Positions 23,300-34,029 of a DNA stretch of 64,000 nucleotides are shown here, piece by piece (position 1 is the stretch's first letter; each line of letters begins with the position of its first letter). The DNA comes from Platerodrilus igneus (lineage: Eukaryota; Arthropoda; Insecta; Coleoptera; Lycidae): NCBI GenBank assembly GCA_036346225.1, contig JARFIW010001364.1, positions 372,001-436,000 of the forward strand, in the 5' to 3' direction. The position numbers were made by a program, and so were the translations under genes. Under the pieces are notes generated by a model. The model was not told where the DNA came from and searched no databases. It saw only the letters and a list, made by a program, of their open reading frames with translations.

Positions 23300-24050
23300 A
23301 AGGTTGGGTTTTAAAGCAAGCAAGCGGATTGCAAACAAGCAAATTATATATGTATAAATTTAGTTTTAGCTTACAGTGATTCCTAATGTATTCTCTTGTC
23401 CAATTTCACTAATTTATTAATTATTTTTTCTCACGATGCTTTGCCTCAACTCTCTCCTTTAAATTACCAAAATTATCTAACACGCAAACAACTCTTTCAA
23501 AAAAAATCGAAGGGACTCTACAGAATTAATATCAATAAATTATTATGACAAGTATGTTCTATCTATGAACTAAACTTCTGCGGCAAGCAGTCGATGTGAG
23601 TGAAAAGACAGAGGTGGGGGTGGCAATTTATCTAAAGAAAACTTACACAGCAAACTTGGTGCAACTTGATCTTTTGTTGAAAAGAATTTAGAACATTTAT
23701 GGGTTATCAAAAGTTAATCGTGTGAAGTTTTTTTACAGACGCCGCTTTTAGACCGTCAAACAAGACAAAAAAGCACTCTAAAATTCAGGCTTTTATTGAA
23801 AATATGGTAAATATCGTGCCTTTTAGGTGAATTTAACTCTTAAGCTCCCAGTATGTTCATTTGATCATAAGAAATTTACTTTGCTTTAAGTTTCTCCACC
23901 ATTGTTACTTCCACCTGATTTTTTCTAAAACCATTTCAAACTAGAATTTCAAGGTCCATTCTATTGACTAGGGTTAGTATTCTTATTCTTCTCAGGGTTT
24001 TCAGTGTTTATTCCTCAATTAGAAGTTTGACCTAAATTTTATTTCTATGA
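23300..24050. other. Gene-free stretch, probably 5' flank of piggyBac
   Basis: Contains TTAA followed by GCTCCCAGTATGTTCATTTG near 23,847, which resembles motifs in the piggyBac intron and 3' flank. No ORF. The element's exact left terminus was not identified. Confidence 0.4.
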
Positions 24051-24053
24051 ATT

Positions 24054-26098
24054 ATGGAAGGGAAAGAAGAGTAAGTACAATATTTTTTAATCTGTAGAAT
24101 TTAAATTTATAACAATAGCGTATTTTTGTTATCAAATATATCTATTATTATTACTAATAAAGAAGCAAGTGCTTAGTTAATTTTTAGGGGTTAATTTAGG
24201 GTGATTTATTAAAGTTTGATCAAATGATCATAGTGGGCATATAACAACGCTAATTTAAACTTTTGTTTTTAGCCAATATTCTTTACAAGAACTCTTAGAA
24301 TTTGCTGCAGAAGCAAATATTTTGAACAGACGAGATGCGCGAAATATTTATATTACGCCCCCTGTACACTCTATAGACACTGGTGAAGACAGTGCCGACG
24401 AGGATGAAGGGGGAACAATTGATAACCTATCAGGAAGACAGCTTTTATTTTACGCTGAAATAGTACTTAGCGATGAAAGTAGACTTGACACAACAACGAA
24501 ATCTGAAATAGTTGATGTATCATGTTTGATAACCCCACAAGGATTTTTACAAACACCGACAACTCTTCCTGCTACAGTACCTAGAAAACAGCGTTCATCG
24601 ACCTCCAAAGTACCACCTCATTCCACAATATCTGGGAATAGACTAGAAGAATGGCTACTCAGATATAAAAAGGAAGTAAAAGATAAATATAAATGGATAC
24701 AAGGCGATATGCTTTTAAAACCACCTGTAAGATGTCTTCCAAAAGTGATTTTAGTCGATACGAGCAAATGAAGCCTATAGAAATATTTGAATGTTTTATA
24801 GATGATAGCCTAATTGAACATAAGGTAGCATAAACTAAGAAGTACGCTCTTTTTAAGTCTGGCTCAGATCCACAGATTCCCAAAGGAGAAATAAAAATTT
24901 TTTTTTTGGTATAATAATATGCAGTGGTTATATTTGGGTTCCGAACAAACAAATGTATTGGGACTTAAAAGGCGACGTGAGAAATTTGATGATTAGTGGC
25001 GCTATGCGAAGAAATCGTTTCCTTCACATAAATCAATTTTTTCATTTAGCTGATAATTCTCAAATTGATATGGATGATCGTCTTTTCAAAGTAAGATCGT
25101 TTATCGACTCACTAAAAAAGAAATTCCACGAACATTTCATACCAACATCTAAAATGAATTACGACAAATCGATGATAAAATACTATGGCAGGCACGGGAT
25201 GAAACAATTTTTACGAGGAAAGCCAATACGTTTTGGGTATAAATCCTGGTGCCTTAATACTCCTGACGGCTACTTGGTTGATTTCCAAATTTATACCGGA
25301 AGAACAGTATATATAAATCGTTTTGAAACTGTTGGCCCCATTTTTGCCGATGCTTGAAAATTTACCAAATTTACCATATGAATTTTTCTTTGACAATCTT
25401 TCTTCTAATTTTCCTTTGTTTGCTTATTTGAGAGAAATTGGGTGCAGTTCAACTGCAACATTGAGTGAAAACAAATTACCAAAAGCCGTCCCTTTGACAA
25501 ACAAAAAGGAGTTTGAAAAACAAGAAAGAGGTATGGTAGAATCTGTAATTGAAAAAAACATGGTGTCTCAATTGTTAGATGGAAGGACAATAAAATAGTT
25601 ACTGCTATGTCAACTCATTATGAGTCGAACCTATTTCGGGGGCAAAAAGATGGTGCCGGAGAGTTAAAAAAAATGTTGTGTTGAAAAGACCAGCAGCTAT
25701 TACAATATATAATGAGGCAATGGATGGCACAGACAGAATGGATCAGAATATACACGAAACTCGAATCGGTATACGTTTTAAAAAGTGGTGGTGGCCGCTA
25801 TTCACTTGGATAATAGATGCTGCACTAAGCAATGCTTGGATTCTTCACAAAAAATGTCATAACCAAAAATTAACATTTGTCGAATTTCGAAGAGAAATAG
25901 CACAATACCCAATGTCGAGTTATAGTGTACCTCGCAAGTAGCCTGGAAAATCACTTCCAATTGCAACAATAAGATACAATAACATCAAGCACTTTGTAGG
26001 TGCATGTAAACGCCAAAATTGTGGATACGATAAATGTAACAAGAAGAATGATCCAAAAGTCAAAAAAAGCATAGTTCGCACAGAGTGCAAAAAGTGCA

Positions 26099-26100
<2 letters not shown>
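24054..26100 (+). pseudogene. piggyBac transposase, broken, with probable intron
   Basis: piggyBac transposases cut and paste at TTAA sites. A short first exon (24054-24070, ATGGAAGGGAAAG...) ends at a GTAAGT donor; the intron runs to TTTTTAG at 24272, and exon 2 continues in frame as QYSLQELLEFAAEANIL. Domains in order: acidic N-terminus, EEWLLRYKKEVKDKYKW, MYWDLKGDVRNLMISGAMRR, then the catalytic aspartate blocks NYDKSMIKYYGRHGMKQF, YEFFFDNLS and NEAMDGTDRMDQN, then WWWPLFTWIIDAALSNAWIL and the start of a Cys-rich C-terminus (CKRQNCGYDKC, TECKKCN). Stops or frame changes lie near 24,770, 24,830-24,940, 25,357 and 25,600-25,680. A (TA)n tract and the errantivirus cut off the C-terminus at about 26,100. 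Confidence 0.86.
24071..24272 (+). other. Probable spliceosomal intron in piggyBac
   Basis: GTAAGT directly follows a 17-base first exon, and a T-rich tract ending in AG lies at 24260-24272. Joining the exons keeps the frame. The intron contains TTTGATCAAATGATCATAG near 24,217, related to motifs at the element's flanks. Confidence 0.6.

Positions 26101-26101
<1 letters not shown>

Positions 26102-26145
<44 letters not shown>
26102..26145. repeat. (TA)n microsatellite, left part of a split tract
   Basis: About 21 TA units ending exactly at the LTR of the errantivirus element; the tract resumes at 33759 on the other side of the element. Confidence 0.97.
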
Positions 26146-26149
<4 letters not shown>

Positions 26150-26297
26150 TGTTTATCACTCTCAAAAACGGTTTTTTAAAAATCTTTATTAGCGTGAGAA
26201 CATTACAACACTGATGTCATACATGATCTAATCTCTAAGTTTAGCGCTACCTCTATTTATACTACTTCCTTATCTAATGCATTTGAAATACATAACT
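26146..26297 (-). repeat. 3' LTR of the errantivirus element
   Basis: Identical to 33607-33758. On the minus strand it starts AGTTATGTATTTC and ends ATAAACATAAT. An AATAAA polyadenylation signal lies at the complement of 26185-26190. Upstream, the internal region ends in a purine-rich GGGCCGGAGG that would serve as the polypurine tract. Boundaries could shift by one base because of the flanking TA repeat. Confidence 0.92.
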
Positions 26298-26317
26298 CCT
26301 CCGGCCCTAAATGAGAA

Positions 26318-27914
26318 CTATGGGGAACCAGAGTTCGAAAGTCCAGGAAAGTTCCTTGTCTCATGTTCTGTGCTATCTTCGTATACATGTTTAGCTATTG
26401 ACTTCTTTAAAAAATATCTATAAATTAAATATAATATCAGAAAAATAATAGTGACATATAAAATTATCGTATAAAAGCTAATATTCTTAAAATTGATTAC
26501 AGCACTTTCTAATTTACTTAATTCTAGTTTTTCATTTTCCAAAACTCGATAGACCTCATTTAATTCATTGAGATGTATCGGATCTATTTCTAAAGGTTTA
26601 AGGTCAAAGTTTGGCATTTTTGAATTATTCGCATAAACTTCTAAGCGTGGTAATACAATATTCTTATAACTAGAAATTTCCTTAACAAAAGTTTTTAACA
26701 CTACTTCATCGATTGACACTTCACAAGAATCTTGAAGTTCTAGCAAATAGCTACCGTTTTTGGAATACTGTTTTTCACTTTTCCGCACTTGTGTATAACA
26801 ACTAAATTATGAGGCACTACGATGATCCATTTGTTCTTCTCCAGTTTTTGAATCTTCTTTGTGGTTATCTTCACCGGTATTTGGTGACAATTACGTATAT
26901 TATCGGCGTATCTTATTAATTCAATTTCGCATGGTGCTGTTGAAGTAATTTTTGATGTTTGTAGTTGATGACAAATGAATTCTGCCTGAGTGACTTCATA
27001 ACAATTTGTGTCAGAAACTGCATAGGTGTGGTCGTTTAACAAAAGGTATTTTGCACTAGGGATGATCATGTTAAAAGAAGTCTGATGTGGAGTAGGTAGT
27101 GGATACAAATGATAATAGATAAAATCGTCCATTTCAACAATTGGTACTTCCAAAATAAACACTATACTGTTATCTTTACTGTAGCTTTTTATATTGATGA
27201 TTTTTTCGAATAGCAACGTATTGAGTACTATCACTTCGAATGGGAATTTCTTGCCTTGTAACTGTTTACTGGCTGTGGTTAGTTTAGAAAATAGTTCATG
27301 GGGTTCTACCATAGCATTATGAAAAATATTTAATTTAGAAAAAGTAATAGCAACTTCGATTCGTTCCAATAGATCATATAGAATCTGAAAATTTGTGGAA
27401 AATTGCAGAGCTAATCTTTCTAGAGCAAAATAATGAAAAGTTTCTACCTTGTCAATACTTAAATTTTTAATTTCTTTTGAAATCTCCTCGATTCGGTCTT
27501 TTAGAATATATTGATTGTGAGCTAGTATTTTAGAGTTATTTTCGAAATTCTGAAGGGAAGTTTGAAATAGAGTTATTTGATCATTAATTAAAGATTTGAT
27601 TTTTTCTTGGTTATTAGTTAAAGCTGAAATGGCATTGTCATATCTTTCTCCATCGTTATAATCTAAATTTCCGGTGAGAAACTTTAATGCTGAGCCTACA
27701 CCGTTAAAAGAGATCGTTTTTCTCGTTTATTCCAAAGCGGATTTAATTGTTTTAATTGTATCTCAATTTTATTTTCTAAAATTTGGACTGTGTGATACGA
27801 ACTGTGAAATGATTGATTGAATTGGAATACATGTGGGGATAATGATAGTGTATTTTGAATTTGTTCATATTGAGCCTTTAAAGTCAAAAGTTTTTGTAAT
27901 ATTAGCAATATCAT
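26318..27914 (-). pseudogene. env: Errantivirus envelope-like gene, broken
   Basis: In intact errantiviruses this gene encodes a class I-type fusion glycoprotein related to baculovirus F proteins. Visible parts: a first ORF (27914-27696) ending near a basic NKREKR furin-type site; a following stretch in another frame that begins with a glycine/alanine-containing hydrophobic segment and a DGERYD motif; the body (27369-26740), with several cysteines; and a last ORF (26788-26318) with the hydrophobic anchor IILYVTIIFLILYLIYRYF and a short cytoplasmic tail. The frame changes near 27,710 and 26,760 disrupt it. The N-terminal signal peptide was not located; it may come from an upstream spliced exon. 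Family assignment is confident; the 5' end is not. Confidence 0.82.
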
Positions 27915-27958
27915 AAATTTGAATAAATGTCCAAAAATCGGTTTTATTTGGGCTGTGC

Positions 27959-28833
27959 CTAAACGAAGAGGAAAAGTCCGGGGTTGTCGTCTAAATTGTA
28001 GAACTGGGCTGCAATTCGTCTTGTGACTGTGCAGAGGGCGAATCTGTAACAGGGGTCTTTTAGTTCCTTAATATGTATAATTTCTTTACTTAATGTAATT
28101 TCCTTATTTTTTGTTTCTCTCTTGAAATCTCTACCCTATTCTTATCTAATATTTTAGTAATTTTATACGGTCCTAAAACACCTTATCTTTTTGTTTCTCT
28201 TTTAGGATTCTTCTTAAAACTATTTGTTCTACTTTAAATTCTGGATTAGTATCTCCATTGGTATTTTTCTTAACTACTACTTTCTGTTTATTTTTGACTA
28301 ATTTTTCATTTACTTTATTATATACGTGTTCTAATTTTTCTTTATGGTTATTAACGTAGTCTGAATAAAAGTTAGGGTTAAAAGATTTCATTGGGGTCTC
28401 TCGAATTTGTATGTCCAAACGTCAATTCAAAGGGAGTATATTTTGTCGCACTGTGGATCGAGTTATTATAACCTATTATAGCATAGTCCATTAAATCGCT
28501 TTCTTTGGGGTAAATATCGCGTAAAAGTCTTAAGTGTTCAATTAGTGTGGAATGTGTTCTTTCAACTATGGAGTTGGATTCGTGATGTCCGGATGTTGTG
28601 AAATGTACATTAATTTTGTGTAGTCCTAAAATTTCTTTAATTGTAGCGTTGTTAAATTCCGTTCCTTTATCTGTCACAATGGTTTGGGGTATACCGAAAG
28701 AAGTAAAATATTTTATAAGTGCTTGACTAATATTTATAGCCGTTTTTCCACTTATAAATAGAGCTTGAGCTAATTTTGTAAAAGCATCTACTAATGTTAA
28801 ATAATTTTTCCCATCAAAAGTAAATACGTCCAT
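27959..28833 (-). pseudogene. pol: Errantivirus integrase core and C-terminus, broken
   Basis: The rve core begins with MDVFTFDGKNYLTLVDAFTK; the aspartate in LVDAFTK is the first catalytic residue, VTDKGTEF supplies the second and ESNSIVERTHS the glutamate. The core ends near TPFELTFGHTNS. A frame change near 28,400 moves the rest into another frame (28418-28173, lysine-rich, ending LRRILKEKQ), and a further change near 28,180 leads to the GPYKITKIL C-terminal segment and a stop at 27959-27961. Integrase would join the cDNA to host DNA. The HHCC finger lies upstream in the adjoining ORF. Confidence 0.85.
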
Positions 28834-30774
28834 ATGTACAATTTCGAATGGGCTTCTGCCGTTTCCGTTAGCATTATTGGGGTATATGGGGTCTGTCTAG
28901 CGTATTTATTTCTTTGGCACAATGTACATTCATTTATAAAATTTGTTATACTAGTTTTCATATTTTTCCAGTAATAATTTTGTTTGAGTCTTTCATAGGT
29001 TTCGTTTATTCCTCGGTGAGTCGTTTTACCTTCATGGTAGTTTCTAATTACTATTGTCTGCTCTTCGATATCCTTAAGTGTATTAATCAATTTGGTACAT
29101 TTAATTAACTTTGGTCTATTTTCAGAAAAATGCTGTTGATATACATCATTGAAGTCATTATACAATTTGTCTTTATTGAAATGTAAATAATAAATGTTAC
29201 TAGGGTCTGTGTACTGAATTAGAAAATCCAAAATTAGTTTGTCATTGGCAATTTCTGGAATTTTGACTTTTATAATTGTGGGGTCGCTTTCATTTTCTAA
29301 CGTTACGTCCGTCTTGTAATACAAATTTGGGTAAACTAAAATCTGACGTGGTTTGTTATTTATAATTTCGTCTAAAATAGCAATTCCTTTATTCGTGTTT
29401 CCATTAGAGTTAGAATGTTGAGTAGATATGTTGTCGTCGTCAGGAATATGTATTGTCCATGCAGGTTCAGGAGTGTTTAATTGAGGTTCTTCAGGTAATT
29501 CTGTTTGAAGTTGATTTTCGTCATGCGGTTCATGATCTAAACTTTTTAAAAATTCTGTTATATAGTCATCTATGTCACCTGGATTATTTGCAAGAGATCC
29601 TGTTTCTAAGGCATTGACTGGTATCCGGGATAAACAATCGGCATTAGTGTTACATTTTCCTTTCTTATAAAGAATTTCGTAGTCATACTCTAATAATTTT
29701 ATCCTCCATCTTGTCAGTTTTGAGTTTGCGTCTTTTAAGTTGAAAAGCCATGTCAGTGGTTTGTGATCAGTATATATATAAAACTTTTGTCCAAATAAAT
29801 ACGGTCGAAAATGTTTGCATGCCCAAACAATTGCAAGAAGTTCCTTTTCGATTGTCGAATACTTTGTTTCGGTCTCATTTAGTGTCCTAGATGCGTACGC
29901 TATTGGTCGGTCATTGGGTACGGTTCCTTGCGATAATATAGCTCCAATTGCATAGTTACTCGCGTCTGTCGTCAAAATAAATTTTTTTCCAAAGTCGGGA
30001 TACTGAAGTACAGGTCCGTTGGTCAAAATTTCTTTACAAGTTCTAAAGCTGTCTAGAAAATCTTTGTCGTGTATTACTTTGGCATTCTTCTTTAAGCATT
30101 TCGTCATAGGTTTTGTAATTTTTGCAAAGTCTTTTATGAAACGTCTATAGTAACCTAATAGTCCAAGGAAACTTTTGATTTCAGTTGCTGTGCGTGGTAA
30201 AGGAAAATTTTTTACGGCTGTTATTTTGTCTGGGTTTGGTCTAACTCCTGTAGGGGTAATTACGTGTCCTAAATACATTACGGTTTTTTGTAGGAATTCT
30301 GATTTGTCTAACTGTATTTTTAAATTATGTTGTCTAAATCTGTCGAAAACTTCTCTTAGTTTTTCTAAGTGTTCTTGAAGAGATGAACTGAACACTAGAC
30401 AATCGTCAAGGTAAATTATACACGATTGATCTGTCAGTCCGCGTAAAACTCTATCCATTACACGTTGGAATGTCGAAGGGGCATTTATTAAACCCATAGG
30501 CATCCGTTTAAATTGAAAATGTCCTGCGGGTACTGAATGCTGTTTTCTGTACGTCTTGGGGGTCCATCTGGATTTGATAAAACCCGCTGGCCAAATCTAG
30601 GGTCGTGAAATAATTTGCACGTCCTAACCTATCTAAAATCTCATTAATATTAGGTAATGGGTATTTGTCAGGAACTGTTTCGGAATTTAATTTTCTATAA
30701 TCTACTACAAGTCGCCATTTTCGTTTACCAGATGCGTCAATCTTTTCTCCACTGTCCAAATTGGGGAAGACCAC
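28797..30774 (-). pseudogene. pol: Errantivirus reverse transcriptase, RNase H and integrase finger
   Basis: The first piece (30774-30508) holds [20 protein letters not shown] and [13 protein letters not shown] (RT motif A with its catalytic aspartate). A frame change near 30,510-30,540 precedes the long second piece, with MPMGLINAPSTFQR (motif B), IIYLDDCLVFS (the YxDD box), LGHVITPTGVRPNPDK, the RNase H segment (ILTTDASNYAIGAILSQG, YSTIEKELLAIVWA, FYIYTDHKPLTWL) and the integrase zinc finger (THRGINETYERLKQNYYW then CTLCQRNK). All catalytic motifs are retained. The upstream connection to protease is broken by a change in a run of A near 30,860. Typical Ty3/Gypsy domain order. Confidence 0.93.
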
Positions 30775-30817
30775 GGCGAAACACTATCTTCAATTATGCC
30801 CTGATCTAACATTTTCT

Positions 30818-31740
30818 TTATTTGTGTTTTTGCTTCGTTGCGGTGAATTTCTGGGAGGATTTTGTAAAAATTGGAGAATCATTTTTTAAATTTATTTTAT
30901 GTTTAATTTCACTAGTAAAACTAAGGGGAACTCCTTCACAATAAAATATGTCACGGTATTCTAAACACAATTTCTTTATAGCGTCTTTTTCTTCCTTATT
31001 GCAGTGATCAAGTCGAAGATCTTTCAAATTTCCTTTTAATTTATTATCCTGTGGTTCGTCTAATTCTAGGTCTTTTTCCAAATTTTCGATAAAATTTACA
31101 TCAATATCGTTTATAGGTTCAATTTCGAAAGGTTGAAAAATAGAAATTTTAACGGGATATTCATTTATATTTGTGACTACAATGGTCGCAAAATTTTCGG
31201 TAACATTAACCAAAGCTTTTTGTGTTTCAAGTCCATTTCCAAAATTCGTATGGTTTAATATTCCGACTCCATTACGTATTTGTACTGGGATTTTTATTAT
31301 TTGTCGGCAACGCTCGGTTACAATTATCGAATAATTTGTGAATTGATTATTTTTCATTTCTGGTTCAAAATTTAGAATAATAGGAATAGTCGCATGCGGG
31401 GTTATTATTTGTTTCCGGCTTAAGTTAAGATTTGCGCCTAATTGTCGAAGTAAATCGATTCCAATTAAACCTTGAAAATTATTACTAAATTTGAAAAGGA
31501 AAAATTTGTAATAGTCCTTTACGTTAAAGATTTGAAAAAGTGGTATGCGTGCTACTTCTTTGTGAAAGCTGATATTGTGTGCTGTTTGAATATTGAAAAA
31601 CTCCGGGTAAATGAAATTCGTATAAAATTTGTGTGCTACTTCAGGATCTATCAAACTACGGGTACTACCAGTATCGATTAAAAATCTAGCGTTTATTTCA
31701 GGAATAATAATAAATGGTAAATCTTGCTTGAATGTGTTTA
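30818..31740 (-). pseudogene. pol: Errantivirus protease and pol N-terminal region
   Basis: The frame is open from inside the end of gag. It contains RFLIDTGSTRSLID, the retropepsin DTG motif, just upstream of the ORF's first methionine at 31654, then QGLIGIDLLRQLGANL, the conserved (I/L)IGxDLL flap motif, and a linker reaching the RT fingers (KEEKDAIKKLCLEYRDIFYCEG). It lies one base back relative to gag, consistent with −1 frameshifting. A single-base change in an A run near 30,860 shifts the frame before RT begins, so the ORF stops at 30818. Confidence 0.85.
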
Positions 31741-31746
31741 CGTGTA

Positions 31747-33243
31747 TTATCTCTCGTTGTTCCGAGGCATGACCTGTGGAAAATTTTGCTGAGTAGGATT
31801 TACATCATTAACATCGTAATTTATATTCTCACACGCGTTATCAGGAAACTGGATATAGTTTCTAGCGGTGTTATGTAGCGGCTGGGTTTGAAACGTCTCG
31901 TGTGTTTTCAAAGAATGAACGAGGTCGTCGTTATCGCAATAAGCATTATAGTTTGCAGTATTACAATCATTCTCACGGTCTATAAAATAAGGGTCATTGC
32001 AGTTTGAACTATTTATATTCTGATTGTATAACCTTTGAGATTGAAATTGGGGTTTAATAGTTGTATTTCCAGAAGATGTATCCATCGGTTCGTCTTTATT
32101 AAAATTAGATATGTTATTTGGGTGGACTTGAGCAAATCTTTGAGATGAACTTGCAAAATTTTGTTTGTTACTAAATGGCGTGTTTTGCATACCAAACCTG
32201 TTATTAAAATGGGAACTTGGATTGAATGTTCTTTGATGGTTTACAGGGGTGTGAAATCTGTTCGAATGTGTGTTTTGAAAATGAGGCTTTTGCGTTTGAA
32301 ATTTCGAATATGAAGGTTGGTTATTTTGAAATGTGTTTAGGTGCCTATAATTGAAATTGTTAAAATTTTGTCTGAATGGAATGTTAGAGTGATTTGAATA
32401 GCTACTAGGCGTCATTCTTGAAATGGGTTTGAAATTTGAATTTGAATTTAAGTTACTATTTCTCTGTGTTGAGTATAAGAAATTTTCTTCTTCGATAACT
32501 AATCCCATAGCCTGTTCTAAACTACTAGGGTTGCGTAATCTAACATTTGTTTGAATGGTTATTGGCAATCCACGAATATATGTTTTAAGCGAAAGGTCAT
32601 CATAACTTTTAAGTCTAATAGTACGTTCTTCGGCTGAAATGGTCAATGAATTTAATTTTGCAATTATTAAACTCCTTGCGTCTTGGCAACGCATTCCAAA
32701 ATTATATGGCGTTTCATGTTTATTTGGTCTTAAACTAATTAAATCCTGGATAAGGCAATCAATATCGCGTTGATCTCCAAAAGATAAATTTAACGCGTTT
32801 TAAATTTCGTCCCAAGTTTTTAACTCTATGCGCGAACCTATTAATATCTGAGCTTTACCTATCAATTTACCTATAATTGCTCTAAGCAAGAAACTATTTA
32901 ACTGAATATTTGTTTGACTAGCAAATACATTAATTACGTTCTCGCAATTTGCGATAAATATTGTCAAGGTATGAGGGTTTCCATCGTAAGGGGGGATGGA
33001 ATCTAAATGTAATTTTAGCAATTGATAATTTGTTTGTTCAGTTGCCATGTTTGAATTAATTAGGTTATCTAAATTACTGATACTATTTTCTGAGCTTTCC
33101 AAAATATTTGAACGAGCCCTTGAATTATTCCCTAGAATATCTACGTTCGTGTTATCTGAACTTGCTTCTAAAATTTCTTCGTTACTTATTTTAATACGTT
33201 CTATCAAGACTGTTAAGTCGTTTATATCACAATCACTCATCAA
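31747..33243 (-). pseudogene. gag: Errantivirus gag with one in-frame stop
   Basis: The gene starts with MMSDCDINDLTVLIERIKIS at 33243 and runs in a single frame to 31747, apart from one TAA at 32800-32802. The N-terminal half contains LHLDSIPPYDGNPHTLTIF and FLLRAIIGKLIGKAQILIG, matching the capsid motif (PFFDGNxxxLxxFI) of errantivirus Gag. The C-terminal third is rich in Asn, Phe, Ser and Gln, with no CCHC knuckle, as known for errantiviruses. Near its 3' end the sequence A AAT TTT (31786-31780) fits a −1 slippery site leading into pol. The stop removes about two thirds of the protein. Confidence 0.88.
31780..31786 (-). promoter_or_regulatory. Probable −1 ribosomal frameshift heptamer
   Basis: A AAT TTT in the gag reading frame fits the X XXY YYZ slippery pattern. 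The pol frame is open one base back from this point, and the gag stop lies about 33 bases downstream. No downstream stem or pseudoknot was modelled. Confidence 0.6.
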
Positions 33244-33588
33244 TTGAAAATCAATTATAAGATATCAGAAATAGAAATTCAAAGTTAGCTTACATTAATA
33301 TGATGCATTGAGTTCGCATACTTTTCTTAAACTAGGTGCCCTGGTTAGACGATTCTGTTCCTTCCAAAATTGGGCTGGTGTCTGGATTGGACGATTTCGT
33401 TTCTTCTTCAAACTGCTAACAAAAATCTTCGTTTCTCGAATTCGAAAGCACAAACAGTTGTTGATTTTCCTAAAAGCAATTTCCAAAGCAATTTTCGTTT
33501 GCCTATATGGATATATCACTTTCAAGGTTCTTGATTTTGGTTAATCGTTGAAACGAAAAATTTCCGGCGATTCGAAAATTTCCAAAAT

Positions 33589-33606
33589 CCCGTACTGACT
33601 GCGCCA
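33589..33606 (-). promoter_or_regulatory. Errantivirus primer-binding site
   Basis: The minus strand reads TGGCGCAGTCAGTACGGG directly after the LTR end AAT. TGGCGCAGTC is the known primer-site start of the 17.6/297 group, which uses a serine tRNA primer; the tRNA identity here is inferred. Confidence 0.75.
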
Positions 33607-33756
33607 ATTATGTTTATCACTCTCAAAAACGGTTTTTTAAAAATCTTTATTAGCGTGAGAACATTACAACACTGATGTCATACATGATCTAATCTCTAAG
33701 TTTAGCGCTACCTCTATTTATACTACTTCCTTATCTAATGCATTTGAAATACATAA

Positions 33757-33758
<2 letters not shown>
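33607..33758 (-). repeat. 5' LTR of the errantivirus element
   Basis: Identical to the 3' LTR over its whole length by eye. Flanked on its outer side by TATA and the remainder of the TA tract. The short size (about 152 bp) is small but workable for this group. Confidence 0.92.

Positions 33759-33799
<41 letters not shown>
33759..33799. repeat. (TA)n microsatellite, right part of the split tract
   Basis: Continuation of the tract at 26102-26145, separated by the errantivirus insertion. Confidence 0.96.
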
Positions 33800-33803
<4 letters not shown>

Positions 33804-33990
33804 TTTATTAAACTTTGTTCTTATGACTCACTAAAAGCTTTTGTAAATTCAAGTTGTAATAAATAAAAAATCAATATTTGTTTGTCATCTTATGCCCAGT
33901 ATGATCAAAAGATCATGGACGTGTTTTCAAAAGCCACGGATATTTGGCACCCGTTTTTTCTGAAAGTTAATTGTAAATCATGTCAATGAA
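33800..33990 (+). other. Probable 3' flank of the piggyBac element
   Basis: Carries TTATGCCCAGTATGATCAAA near 33,890, related to motifs upstream of and within the piggyBac gene, and a TTAA near 33,967 preceded by TTCTGAAAG. The exact right terminus was not proved. Confidence 0.4.
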
Positions 33991-34029
33991 AAGAAATCCT
34001 ATACTTTCGAAAAAAATATTCTAAAAGTC

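Larger units (their letters stand above)
26146..33758 (-). mobile_element. Errantivirus-type Gypsy element with env, 17.6/297-like
   Basis: A 7.6 kb LTR element on the minus strand with gag, pol and env in order. Its two LTRs (33607-33758 and 26146-26297) are identical by eye. It sits inside a TA tract, with TATA on each side as the likely 4-bp duplication. LTRs that start AGT and end AAT, the adjoining TGGCGCAGTC primer site and insertion into an ATAT-type target together match the 17.6/297/Tom group of insect errantiviruses. Gag lacks a zinc knuckle, as usual for the group. At least seven stops or frame changes break the coding frames, so this copy is not competent as read. It is an endogenous insect retrovirus remnant and interrupts the piggyBac gene. 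Confidence 0.9.
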
